DNA from: Gonapodya sp. JEL0774 | Lineage: Eukaryota; Monoblepharomycota; Monoblepharidomycetes; Monoblepharidales; Gonapodyaceae | Length of the DNA: 19,552 nt | Direction: 5' to 3' | NCBI GenBank assembly: GCA_027604505.1 | Contig: JADIIX010000252.1 | Location: 1-19,552, forward strand | In this document: piece after piece, positions 1-9,979 of the stretch | Numbering within the stretch: position 1 is the first letter of the stretch | Layout: every line of letters begins with the position of its first letter | Notes under the pieces: generated by a model | Seen by the model: the letters and a program-made list of their open reading frames with translations, nothing else | Told to the model about the DNA's origin: nothing | Databases searched by the model: none | Made by a program: the position numbers and the translations under genes

Positions 1-528
1 TCACGATTGGATATGATTCGCCCAAAACTTTGGAGCTTGGAACTGCAGCTCACATACGTCACATCAGACCTTGTAAAAGCAAAGTCCGTTACGGAGAGCT
101 TTGCTTCCGAGAGGGGAACGTAGCCTCCATTGGTCATGTAGGCAACTCCTGCCGCAAACGGGTTGGTGAGGGAAGATCTGGCTTCAGTATTCCACCAGAT
201 CCGTTTGTCTCCCAGAGAGAGCGAGCCATTCTCGCTCTTAAAGCCTGCAAGCACCAAGCCAAGCCCGCCGATCACGTCGAGTTGAGGTATATCGATCGGA
301 TCACGAAGCTTCACCCCGTTGGGTTCAATTTCGAGAATCGCATTGCCACGGGAGACCTCGAGGGAAACAACGCGGAATATATCCGGAGGGAATTTTGAGG
401 AGACTTCGGAAAGAAGCTTGAATGCGTGCGCTGCGAACGAAATGAAGCAAACATAATCAGGACGAGCATCATGAGGTTCAACGTTCCTCCGCGCTCTTAC
501 CCGAAGATTGTGGACTGCCGGACGCCAT
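1..528 (-). CDS. Unrecognised protein, 5' part of gene (runs off left edge)
   Basis: Two-exon model on the minus strand. Exon 1 is 528-501 (ATG GCG TCC..., ten residues, MASGSPQSS then a split codon). The intron is 500-431, 70 nt, with a GTAAGA donor and a TTCGCAG acceptor. Exon 2 is 430 to the left edge, open without a stop. This gives 152 residues, beginning MASGSPQSSAHAFKLLSEV and containing FPPDIFRVVSLEV, DIPQLDVIGGLGLVLAGFK and KRIWWNTEARSSL. I see no signal peptide, membrane span or known catalytic motif, and I do not recognise the family. The model rests on phase-consistent splice sites and a 143-codon open exon. An antisense reading frame (30-398, plus) also stays open, so the strand assignment is not certain. 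A perfect 7-bp hairpin lies 11 nt upstream of the ATG. Confidence 0.5.
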
Positions 529-953
529 CAATGCAAAAATACGCTATTTTTAGCGTACTGATCGACTGGATGGATGTAGGAAGTGCGGTAGGAGAACACG
601 GGCGAGAACCCACTCGGGACACCTCCTTGTTCTGCCGGGTTAATTCACCCGATCAGCCCTGCACCACCAGGGGCACTTACGGCCCGTGACCGGCAGTTGG
701 CCGGCAGATTCTGAACTACAAGCATCAATAAGGTAGTTCCCAGCCCGAGTAACCGGTTAGTGGGAGATGAATGAGAACATATCTACACGAGGAGCACCTG
801 AGATAACTGTCTTTGGGTTGCTTTGCGATCAAATTTGACCATCAAACGTGCATGTACTTGGATGATACTGGTCTTTTGCTTGACTTCATCAAAACCATGA
901 TACGTACAAACTCATAGTGCAATCAATTTTTCGTTTACAAATGGACGATTGCC
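529..953. other. Intergenic, 425 bp, between two minus-strand genes
   Basis: It must hold the promoter of the gene to its left and the 3' end of the GPI-protein gene to its right. Apart from the hairpin at 540-557, I see no coding frame with splice or homology support, no tRNA and no clear TATA box. Confidence 0.5.
540..557. repeat. Perfect inverted repeat, 7-bp arms, 4-nt loop
   Basis: TACGCTA, then TTTT, then TAGCGTA. It sits 11 nt upstream of the start codon of the leftmost minus-strand gene. In that transcript it would form a stem with an AAAA loop immediately before the AUG, or it could be a duplex protein-binding site. The dyad is directly visible; any function is inferred. Confidence 0.6.
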
Positions 954-2055
954 TTACAAAGCCATCGCTACCGCCGCCAACACCGCAAGTCCCCCGACAG
1001 CCGACACTGCCGCGCGACCACTCGCACCACCTGCCTTTGGTGTCGCTGATACCGAGGATGATGCGGCGGCCGCAGCGACTGCAGCGCTAGCTGTGGTGCT
1101 GGATGCGGCAACAGAAGTGGCAGATGGAGAGCTCTTTGTACCGGCACTGGCAGGGCTCGCACTATTGCTCGCGCTGCTGGAAGGGGGAGATGGAGCACCG
1201 GCAGTGGAGGGTGGTGCGGCCGCAGGCCCGCTTGAAGCAGGTGGTGTTCCTGTTTGGGGTTGTTCAATGAAACCGTATGTCAGTCAAGTCAAACACCTCT
1301 GCGGGACGGCATCATGTCAAACTCACCGGCACTCGCTTGAGTCACACACTGAGTCTTCGCGGCATCCCATTTTGTCACACCCTGAGCTTCCCTGTCACAC
1401 CCAGAGCAGAACGATATGGGGCCGATCTGGTAGACGTACGATCCGTCCGCGAGAATTGTCGCGGGAGCTCCAAGAGTGGTGTCAGAGGGACAGATGGGGT
1501 ACACGTTGGACGGTGAGAAGAAGGCAGGTGGGGAGACGGGAATGATAGGTGCACTGCAGCAGCATCGGAATTTGGCCCCACCGGTGGCTGTCGGTGAACT
1601 GGAACAAACAGAATCCATATTGGATATTTGAGTGCCGTCATCAGCTAGAGCACTCAAGACATTTCTCACATGCAGCACGCTGTCATGTTATAGGAAAGGT
1701 AGTTGGTGAAGTTTGCCGTGGCGGTAAACGTTCCAGCAGAGATGCTGATGCCAGACCCGGCGGTTCCAGACTGAGCTCCGCTAAGACCAGTGGTGTAGAT
1801 GACATCGATTTGACCCTACAACAATGCAAGAGACAAGCGTCAATATCAGACCAAGGAGGGCCAGTAAGAAACGCAACAGAGACCCCGAGCGATACGCACG
1901 TTGTAAGTATTGCCAGACCCAGTCACGGCGGCCTTGCATTGTGCATCAACCGCAGCTGGGTCCCACGTCACTGTGAGCGGCGTCTGTGCGGAGGTCAGGC
2001 GGGCCAAGAATGCCGAAGCGGTGAAGGCGAGAGCGCCGAGTGTTGAGAGCTTCAT
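954..2055 (-). CDS. Secreted GPI-anchored ten-cysteine surface protein
   Basis: Four exons on the minus strand: 2055-1900, 1815-1670, 1598-1327 and 1249-954. Introns are 84, 71 and 77 nt; the first uses a GTGCGT donor, the other two GTGAG donors. The product is 289 aa. Residues 1-23 are a clear signal peptide, cleaved after TSA. The mature domain (about 24-190) carries ten cysteines (40, 99, 100, 113, 114, 115, 137, 165, 168, 185), including a CC and a CCC cluster, and N-glycosylation sites at Asn87 and Asn95. Residues about 193-265 are a Ser/Ala/Pro-rich stalk. The C-terminus has small residues (GGASG) followed by a hydrophobic tail with no cytoplasmic segment, a typical GPI-attachment signal. 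The cysteine spacing is not the eight-cysteine CFEM pattern, and I do not recognise the family. A TATA box lies 78 bp upstream. The role is probably cell wall or surface; no enzyme motif is seen. Confidence 0.82.
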
Positions 2056-3130
2056 GGATGATGTGGGAAAACAGAACGCGAGAGACGATTGAGATGGGAC
2101 GGAGTTGGTTGTTCCGGTAGGAATCGCTCCGGTTTTATAGACGAGATTTTTGTTTCGGGCGTATGAAAATTTGGCGCCTCCCATCCTGATCAAACAGGGA
2201 GAAAGCCTCCGATTTTGCAACACCTTAACGACAAGGTGGCAACAAACTATGTTCATGTGTGAGATTGGAGGCAGAAGTGCAAGAAAGAATCCGGGACTTG
2301 CATGGACTGGGATTCTAAGCAGAACTGTTAGTCTAACGGTCCACTGGGCCGAAATTACCGTCACATAAACCTCGAAATCGCTTCCAACAGTGCAATGTAA
2401 GCACACAAGTGCGAAAGTATATTGTCCATTGGCTGAACTACCTGCGTGCAAATGGAGGAGATCGTTTGTGATCGTTGTTTCACCGGTTACCTGTGCGGGA
2501 TAATATGGATAAAGCCCAGGCCAACGAAGGAGTGCCTTGAGCCTAATAAGCTGTTGATATTTCAAGCTCCATCCAACTGCTTCCAGGAAATACTTAAAAA
2601 TTTCGCGCTGGAGCCCGGAGGAGGAGGATGTGCGCTAAAAGCTCGTTGGGGATGACAAGCGGAATGTACAGAAGGTAATGACGAGGTCAGAAACTGCAAA
2701 AGATGCATGACGACACATTCCCAGCTGCACAGTGGTCTGAAATGACATTGGATGCATTGCGCGACGAATAGACGAATGCAACTATCGGACTGTTCCAACG
2801 CGCTCCTCACTATCGATGAGATATGATGTGCATAGTAACAAGTGATGAGTGTAACCACACACATCGGGAGAGTATTTTTATGGTCCAGCAGTTCACGCTG
2901 GGCGGTGGGAAAAGGAGTTCAGCCGGTCCATGTCTGACCGAAGCAAAGAAGTGGCATTCTATTCGAATATCATTCTTCCCACTTCCCACTGCCGTCGCCC
3001 ACTCAGACAGCTCCAGCGCCATCATTTCCTTTTTCCGCCCACGCATTGCAATATCTGCCCGAACCCGCGACTCCCGAACCTACACCTTCCTCCACTTCTT
3101 GATCCCTGCTCCCGTAATCACTTTTCCACC
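2056..3130. other. Divergent intergenic region, 1075 bp, GPI-protein gene / ARL1
   Basis: Shared upstream region of two divergently transcribed genes. The right end (about 2985-3130) is pyrimidine-rich on the plus strand and ends in CCACCATGGG, a good initiation context for ARL1. Several short reading frames exist on both strands, but none has homology, splice support or a convincing protein. No tRNA or repeat was found. Confidence 0.5.
2133..2139 (-). promoter_or_regulatory. TATA box of the GPI-anchored protein gene
   Basis: TATAAAA on the minus strand, ending 78 bp upstream of the ATG at 2055. This spacing leaves a transcription start about 30 bp downstream of the box and a leader of roughly 50 nt. 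A TATA element suggests strongly regulated expression, fitting a surface protein (inference). Confidence 0.6.
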
Positions 3131-4449
<1,319 letters not shown>

Positions 4450-4663
4450 TCACCTCCACACTTCGGTTGTCACGGTTGAATCACCACATCGGCGGCACCT
4501 GGCGTTCCGCCACATTATACCGTTATGTTTCTTGTGTCCGATATTAGACATGTATGAATTTGTGTTCGCTGGAGTGGACTGTGCTGTGATAAATGTATGT
4601 ACTGCGGCTGCCTGCATGCACGATCAAAGATCGCCAGCGGAAATTTCCATATTCTAGCCCCAC

Positions 4664-5998
4664 ATGGCTTCCATCCACTCCATTCCCGATGAGATCCTCG
4701 AATCCATCTTTCTCCTGCTCCCTCCGCGACCGTTCTTTGAAGTCCTTCCCGCCGTGTGTTGGAAATGGAGAAATGTATCTCGTTTCGCACTAGGAGACGA
4801 CGGCAAGCTTGTGCTGGACTGCAGACTTGCAGTACAACACGATAAGCCATCTTACTCGATTGGTGATGTGAAGATACTGGAGAGGTTTGCCATCATCGGG
4901 ATGAATACGAACGGGATGAGAGAACCAATCCGGGAACACCCCCGTTTCGCCAGCGCCGGACCTCCGCGGACCGAGTGGTGCGGCATCTCCATTCCAGTAG
5001 CAGTGGGAATCGACGAATTTGAGCGGGTTACCCCCGAATCTGTCGCAGATGCGATCGCGGAGGGGTTGGGGTTGGGCGGTTTGGTCCGCGAGAGGATCCG
5101 GACCGTCTGGTTTTCGTCGGTGCATTTCCCATACGACCTGGAGGCAGAGCGGGTGGAGAATGTGGCGGAGACTCTCGGAGGGCCGTTGAGACCAAAAGCT
5201 TTGAGTCTGACAATTGATCAACTCTCAGTACTGGTTTCCGCACTCTGTTCACCACCTGTTCAACCTGTCCTTGACTCTATTGAGAATCTGGTCGTTCATG
5301 GCTACTCGTCGAATCGTTCGTCAGAACAGTTGTGGGCGTCCTTCTCGGACGTGTTCCCCAACGTGCAATCGATACAGATCGCTGGGAACATTCTCATTCA
5401 CAATTTTATCGAGCACGTGACATTTGTCGCTGCTGGAGCGGATCACTTAGCAAACACAGGACTTTCAAACCTTGGTAGACGTCGTGTCAGGAAGTTTGTT
5501 TCGCATTTTGGAGGATGGTCCAATTGCGAGCTCCAGGAAACCCTCAAGATCCTTATGTACTTCCCCCATCTGACAGAAATTGGCCTCTTGGACATGTCGA
5601 ATCTGAATTGGTCCCTGGAGAAGTTTGTCGAAGCCTCCACTGCCTGCCCACACTCGTTTCCCGGAATTCGGCGCATCCACCTTAGCTTCGACAGTTCCTC
5701 AAGATACACTATTGATTTCCCACCTTTGGACAAGCTCAATAGCTGTTTCCTGCAATTCACAATCTTGTTCCCAAATATTGAAGAAGTCTCCATCATTGTC
5801 GGAGAGCTGGTGTGCTCACACCGGCACCATGACATACGCCATGTGCTTCACGCGCTCCCTGTTCCACGGGTACGCTTGATGTGTGAGGGTTGGACCAAGT
5901 GGGAAAGGCTGCTGAAATTGTGTGTAAAAGGACTTGATAAGGTTGTTCTTGTGGATGATTCTGTAGAGGAAGCATATTTGGACTATTCGCAGGATTGA
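4664..5998 (+). CDS. F-box-like protein with leucine-rich C-terminal region (paralogue 1)
   Basis: Single exon, 444 aa. The ATG at 4664 opens directly on an F-box-like motif in residues 1-45: IPDEILESIFLLLPP, then the VCWKWRNVSRFAL block. The rest contains recurrent Leu-rich stretches (LRPKALSLTI, VLDSIENLVVHG, DVFPNVQSI, FVSHFGG, YFPHLTEIGLL, LFPNIEEVSII), which suggests a degenerate LRR-type fold. It shares the order and spacing of these blocks with the minus-strand gene at 8575-9894. F-box proteins usually link a substrate to SKP1-CUL1 ubiquitin ligases; the target here is unknown. It starts 214 bp after the ARL1 stop and ends only 95 bp before the bL19m start on the same strand. It has no intron, unlike its non-F-box neighbours. 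Confidence 0.85.
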   Translation: MASIHSIPDEILESIFLLLPPRPFFEVLPAVCWKWRNVSRFALGDDGKLVLDCRLAVQHDKPSYSIGDVKILERFAIIGMNTNGMREPIREHPRFASAGPPRTEWCGISIPVAVGIDEFERVTPESVADAIAEGLGLGGLVRERIRTVWFSSVHFPYDLEAERVENVAETLGGPLRPKALSLTIDQLSVLVSALCSPPVQPVLDSIENLVVHGYSSNRSSEQLWASFSDVFPNVQSIQIAGNILIHNFIEHVTFVAAGADHLANTGLSNLGRRRVRKFVSHFGGWSNCELQETLKILMYFPHLTEIGLLDMSNLNWSLEKFVEASTACPHSFPGIRRIHLSFDSSSRYTIDFPPLDKLNSCFLQFTILFPNIEEVSIIVGELVCSHRHHDIRHVLHALPVPRVRLMCEGWTKWERLLKLCVKGLDKVVLVDDSVEEAYLDYSQD

Positions 5999-6093
5999 TA
6001 AGCTTTGTAAATCACCAGACTACATTTATCAGTACTTTGTGAGTGGTTTGATCCTGGCCGGTGTTTCAAGTTCACCTTCCCAATCGTGAACCA

Positions 6094-6896
6094 ATGCACG
6101 CCTCTGTAGCTCGTGTGCTTTCCTCCAGGTCATCGCGATGGCTCGCGTCGCCTTTGCTCCCGGTATCTGCGGCTCCGTTCGTGCCTCCCATGCTGTCGCG
6201 TGCTCAATCAAAGAAAGGTGAGTGAACCACCTTTCCACGCCGCTCGCTCCACCAAGTCGTCACTGTACCGACAAACTCGACCGTGATGATGATCACACCG
6301 TATTGGTCTTCTCTTCAGGAACCGCCAAGGTCAAGTCCATCGCTAAACCGAGCTCGGTGGTCGCACCCCCTCTCCCAACACTTCCGCTCCCTCCCCCCCC
6401 TGAACCAATTCGCCTCCACAACAAATCCATCCGTAGAACCCTCGATCTCGACCTGCGACGGCGGTACGATCCTCCTCAAACACCGGCACCTGGAAGGACC
6501 GTTGCACCCCCATCTCGAATGGATCTTTTCTCCCGCACACATCCCAAACGCATCACTCCTGGCTCCGTTGTTTTGGTAGAGCAAGCACAATCTGTCACCC
6601 GACCTTCTCGTACCACTTTTGCCGGGGTCGTCATTGCAATAAACCGCAACGGACTGGCGACCAACTTTACAGTTCGAAATCTCGTTCTTAAAACCGGTGT
6701 GGAGATGACATTCCCCGCGTTTTCACCACTCGTGACCAAAATCGACGTTTTGGAGCGAGGGAAAGGATATAGGAGGGCCAAGCTGTACTATTTGAGGGAG
6801 CGCCCGAAGGTGTTTGAGAGGGTGGAAGATGTAAAGAAGAGGGCAGCGGTGGCAGCTGCAGCGAGAGTCAAGGACACAAATTCGACGAACGTGTGA
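6094..6896 (+). CDS. IMG1: Mitochondrial large-subunit ribosomal protein bL19m
   Basis: Two exons, 6094-6217 and 6319-6896, with a 101-nt intron (GTGAGT...TTCAG, phase 1). The product is 233 aa. I chose the ATG at 6094 because it gives an Arg/Ser-rich, acid-free leader (MHASVARVLSSRSSRWLAS), a typical mitochondrial transit peptide. The ATG at 6138 is out of phase with the second exon. Residues about 50-110 are Pro-rich and variable. Residues about 115-205 are the bL19 domain: ITPGSVVLVEQ, TFAGVVIAINRNGLATNFTVR, GVEMTFPAFSPLVTKIDVLERG and RRAKLYYLRERP. A short Lys/Ala-rich tail follows. bL19 lies at the subunit interface of the mitochondrial large subunit; the yeast homologue is Img1, needed for mitochondrial translation. 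Confidence 0.92.
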
Positions 6897-7083
6897 ACAG
6901 TAAATAGGACCCGCTCGATACTTGTAGATGGAATACATATTGGCGCACACCCACGAGCGACTCTGATCCAAAGCCAGAGTTGAACAGATGATACGCTTCA
7001 ATCAGAGTTTTTTGTTACTTTAAGAACACGTTTCGACGCATCAGTTTTTAATTCCGCTTCAGTGGCGGCTGTTCTTCTTTTCC

Positions 7084-7118
7084 CGGAGAAACGATTCTCC
7101 AGTGATGACGTTTCTCCG
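7084..7118. promoter_or_regulatory. 10-bp perfect inverted repeat just upstream of the Myb-like gene
   Basis: CGGAGAAACG at 7084-7093 and CGTTTCTCCG at 7109-7118, separated by 15 nt, ending 12 nt before the ATG at 7131. The right arm overlaps TGACGTTT, which contains a TGACG half-site of the ATF/CREB type. It may act as an operator in DNA or a hairpin in the 5' leader. The arms are directly visible; function is inferred. Confidence 0.55.
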
Positions 7119-7130
7119 TAGAAAATATGG

Positions 7131-8317
7131 ATGACATCACCCGTTCACAGTTTCTCCTACTTTCTATCGAATTTCAGTTCTCATTTGCGCATCTGTTTGC
7201 TCATTGATCAAAGCGCGTTGTCCCATCAAAAGCCGACTCCCTCGAGTGTTCATTTATCTCAGTTGGTGAGTCCAGTTGTGCACATGCAACTGCAGGGACC
7301 TGAATACCTGAACCCTTCACAATTCAATAATCCTGGCATGAGCGACTCAACAATCCTCCCCACCCGGCTGTTTACGCCTGGAGCTGGTATCCCTCAGTGG
7401 GTCCCTCCATTCCCGAGTCATCGGATTTCAGTCAAAACCGAACACAACTCGGTAGCGCCCGGAAACTTTTCGGTGATCTGGCCAACAAACGTACAAGGGC
7501 TTCCATCCCTCGCAGACGCGGACGATCAAGATGCTGGGATGGGCATACCGTTCCCACCCTTCGAGCCGTGCTTGACCGCTCGCTCCATGACCACCGCGGG
7601 TGGCACTCCCAGTGAAAGCACTGTACATACCGGGTGCTTGGGTGCTGTGGCGCCTGCAGAGCGTGCCGCTGTGGAAACAGGATGTGATGGCAAAGAGAAA
7701 TTCACCAGCTCGCAGCAGCTGTCTCAACACAAAGGTTCACATCAACTCAAAGCACCTCCTATCACCTCCCAGTCTCAGCAAAAGCGGCGCCGCACTTCAG
7801 TCTCTGGTCCCGCTTTCCTGATCCGTGACAATAACAGCGAGGATGATAGTGGAGTTCCGAATGGAGTACGACGGGCCAGCACCGGCAGCGTGGGGAGTCA
7901 CGGGCATGCGTCTGAGATCAAGACCGACAGTGAGAGGGTGGTGAAGGCAAAGATGTCGGCGTGGACCAAAGTGGATGAAATGAGAATGCTCGGTAGGTGC
8001 GGATATTTATGGATCCTGCACTGTTCAATCCATCTCACTGTACACACCATACACCCATAGACGCGATTGAAACCCAGCTTAAAGGTCGCTGGGGTACAAT
8101 CGCACAAGATGTGGGACCACACCGCCAAGCACAAGGATGTGTGGTGCACTGGGGCAGCTTGAGAAGGAAATTGGGAATGGAGATGGGGAAACGAAGCATC
8201 AAGACGGTGCAAACCGACGGAAATTCGGATGATGAAGATGATGATAAAGACTGGAAGGAAGGAAGATCAAAGTTGGAAGGAATGAAGAACAAGAGACGCG
8301 GCCGGACGGGTCGGTAG
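7131..8317 (+). CDS. Myb/SANT-like DNA-binding protein
   Basis: Two exons, 7131-7992 and 8061-8317, with a 68-nt intron (GTAGGT...CATAG, phase 1). The product is 372 aa from the first in-frame ATG, or 321 aa from the ATG at 7284 (residue 52), which has a more ordinary N-terminus. The DNA-binding part is at residues 278-328 and spans the intron. Its three tryptophans (278, 298, 318) are spaced 20 apart, with WGTIAQDVG and HRQAQG..VHW, the pattern of a single Myb repeat. Residues 60-270 are low-complexity, rich in Ser, Pro and Gln, with a basic KRRR near 218-221 that could be a nuclear signal. The C-terminus is acidic (DDEDDDKD) then basic (NKRRGR). Around 185-204 there is a C-x-KFTSS-L-H-x3-H-like stretch lacking the second zinc cysteine. 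It is probably a nuclear regulator with unknown targets. Confidence 0.72.
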
Positions 8318-8574
8318 ATCCATGGCCTGTTGTTGCCGTAATCAATATCGAACAGGCCAACAGCAAACAAGAAGATCGATTGCGTATAACCTGGTAAATA
8401 CAGCGTAGTATGCATTCACGATGCGATCAATATCACAGGGGAAGCGCCGTCCGCATGTTGCCGTGGCCTGCAACTCGAAGTCCCATGCGCTCTATCACAC
8501 ACCATGTACATGCCCCCACATGAGCAATATCCAATGAATTCTCATGGAGGCCCTGAGATCCATCTGAGAACTCA

Positions 8575-9894
8575 CTACTGGCATTTGAAGTAGTCCACAA
8601 AAGGCTCCCCTTCAGGCTCCCACGAAACCTTCTTACTACGCAATCCAACGATAATCGCGGAATGAATATCCTCCCATTCCTCCCGGGATCCTCCAACGAA
8701 CCGAACATGTTCTACGGGGAGGCCGGAAATCAGATATCGGATGAGAGTCTGGTCTGTGATGGAAAGGGCGGAAATTAAGATGGTGGCTTCGTGGAGGTTT
8801 GGAAATAAGCGCGATATTGCAGATAAGAGGCGATCGATATTGTGCGTGCTGGGGAGGCCGTCAGATACCGTGATGTGGATGCGGAGAATATTCGGAAAGC
8901 GGATAATGTCCTCCTCATCACTCTCAGAGCTGAGAATCATTAAAAAGGTCTCCAAATCATCTTGTGAGCTTGAAAAGTCGATGGACCCAATCTCCCTGAG
9001 CGACGGAAAGTAATGCAGTAATGGTATGATATCTCGCAGACCGCAAATATGTTTGCCTCCAAAGTGCGAAACCAAAGTTCTGAAGTGATCTCGGTCTTTC
9101 ATCAGTGTCCCAGTTTCTTCAACTGCGTCACCATCAATCCAATAAGTCGTAGCCTCCAACAAGATGGTGCTCGACAAGTCCCAACCACCCATTTGCAAAG
9201 ATCGAGCATTCGGGAAGATAGAACTCAAGGAGCCCAGTATTTGAATGTTGTCGCTATCGATTCTGGCATTGGGGCAATACACTGCCAGAGATTTTACCGA
9301 GTCGAGCACAGGGGTCGGCTCCGGAATATTGGCAATCATGTTGAGGTCGGCGATAGTGAGACTTAACGCCTGTGGTCTCAAAGTCCTGCAGATGGATTGT
9401 ACGACATTGTACATCCAGGTCGAATGTCCAATCGGGAAAAGGTGACATGACGAGAAAGATAGTCTTCCGATCCTCTGGTGTGGGAGGCCTCGAGAACCAT
9501 ACATAGCAGCAACTTCTTTGATGATGGATTCTGGAGTGACACGATCAACAAGCTTCTTGTCAACTGTCACATGAACACGGACTCCGCACCACCGAGCGCT
9601 GGTCCTGGATGACTCGGGTCTCGCGGATGCCTTGGTCGAGGAGTAAAGTCCGTCACTCCCGAGCGCCAGAAACTCGCCCAGTAATGTCACCGCAGTAAGC
9701 GCGCTTCTTCCGACCTTATCTCGCACGCAGATTCGGCAGTCGAGATAGAGTTTGCCATCAGCATCCAGGGCGAACCGGGCAATTTCCCTCCATTTGCGAC
9801 AAACTAACGGAACTCGTTGGAAATAAACTTGGGGAGGAAGGTGAAGGATGATTGATTCGAGAATCTCGTCGGGGAGTGAATCGATTAAACTCAT
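8575..9894 (-). CDS. F-box-like protein with leucine-rich C-terminal region (paralogue 2)
   Basis: Single exon, 439 aa, ATG at 9894. It starts MSLIDSLPDEILESIILHLPP, then VCRKWREIARFALDADGKLYLDC, matching paralogue 1 at nearly the same positions. Further shared blocks: RWCGV, RVTPESI, LRPQALSLTI, PVLDSVKSL, FPNARSLQ, LVSHFGGKH, YFPSLREIG, RLFPNLHEA and VEHVRF, ending in a similar acidic tail with ..VDYF. The two lie 2.6 kb apart in opposite orientation, consistent with duplication followed by inversion and clear sequence drift. The gene converges on the Myb-like gene (257 bp between the stops) and diverges from SNF8 across 85 bp. Likely a SKP1-binding substrate adaptor; the substrate is unknown. 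Confidence 0.85.
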   Translation of the reverse strand: MSLIDSLPDEILESIILHLPPQVYFQRVPLVCRKWREIARFALDADGKLYLDCRICVRDKVGRSALTAVTLLGEFLALGSDGLYSSTKASARPESSRTSARWCGVRVHVTVDKKLVDRVTPESIIKEVAAMYGSRGLPHQRIGRLSFSSCHLFPIGHSTWMYNVVQSICRTLRPQALSLTIADLNMIANIPEPTPVLDSVKSLAVYCPNARIDSDNIQILGSLSSIFPNARSLQMGGWDLSSTILLEATTYWIDGDAVEETGTLMKDRDHFRTLVSHFGGKHICGLRDIIPLLHYFPSLREIGSIDFSSSQDDLETFLMILSSESDEEDIIRFPNILRIHITVSDGLPSTHNIDRLLSAISRLFPNLHEATILISALSITDQTLIRYLISGLPVEHVRFVGGSREEWEDIHSAIIVGLRSKKVSWEPEGEPFVDYFKCQ

Positions 9895-9979
9895 TGTACA
9901 ATATGGTGTTTCAAAATTGGTGTTTCAAAGAGCGATCGCGATCGGCTCTATCACCGGCAATAATACCCACAATCCGACA
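9895..9979. promoter_or_regulatory. Compact 85-bp divergent promoter, F-box paralogue 2 / SNF8
   Basis: Only 85 bp separate the two start codons. Within it are a tandem 12-nt direct repeat, TGGTGTTTCAAA at 9904-9915 and 9918-9929, and a perfect 12-bp palindrome, CGATCGCGATCG, at 9933-9944. The 5' leaders of both genes must lie partly within or across this segment. Sequence elements are seen; co-regulation is inference. Confidence 0.6.

Noticed and set aside
30-398. 122-codon open frame on the plus strand
   Set aside because: It is antisense to a minus-strand exon that has a phase-consistent intron and a start codon; the plus-frame protein resembles nothing and has no splice context.
6138-6217. 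ATG at 6138 as start of the bL19m gene
   Set aside because: Its frame reaches the intron in the wrong phase and hits a stop in exon 2; the ATG at 6094 is in phase and gives a mitochondrial leader.
7677-7742. C2H2-like zinc finger in the Myb-like protein
   Set aside because: Only one of the two zinc cysteines is present; at best a degenerate finger.
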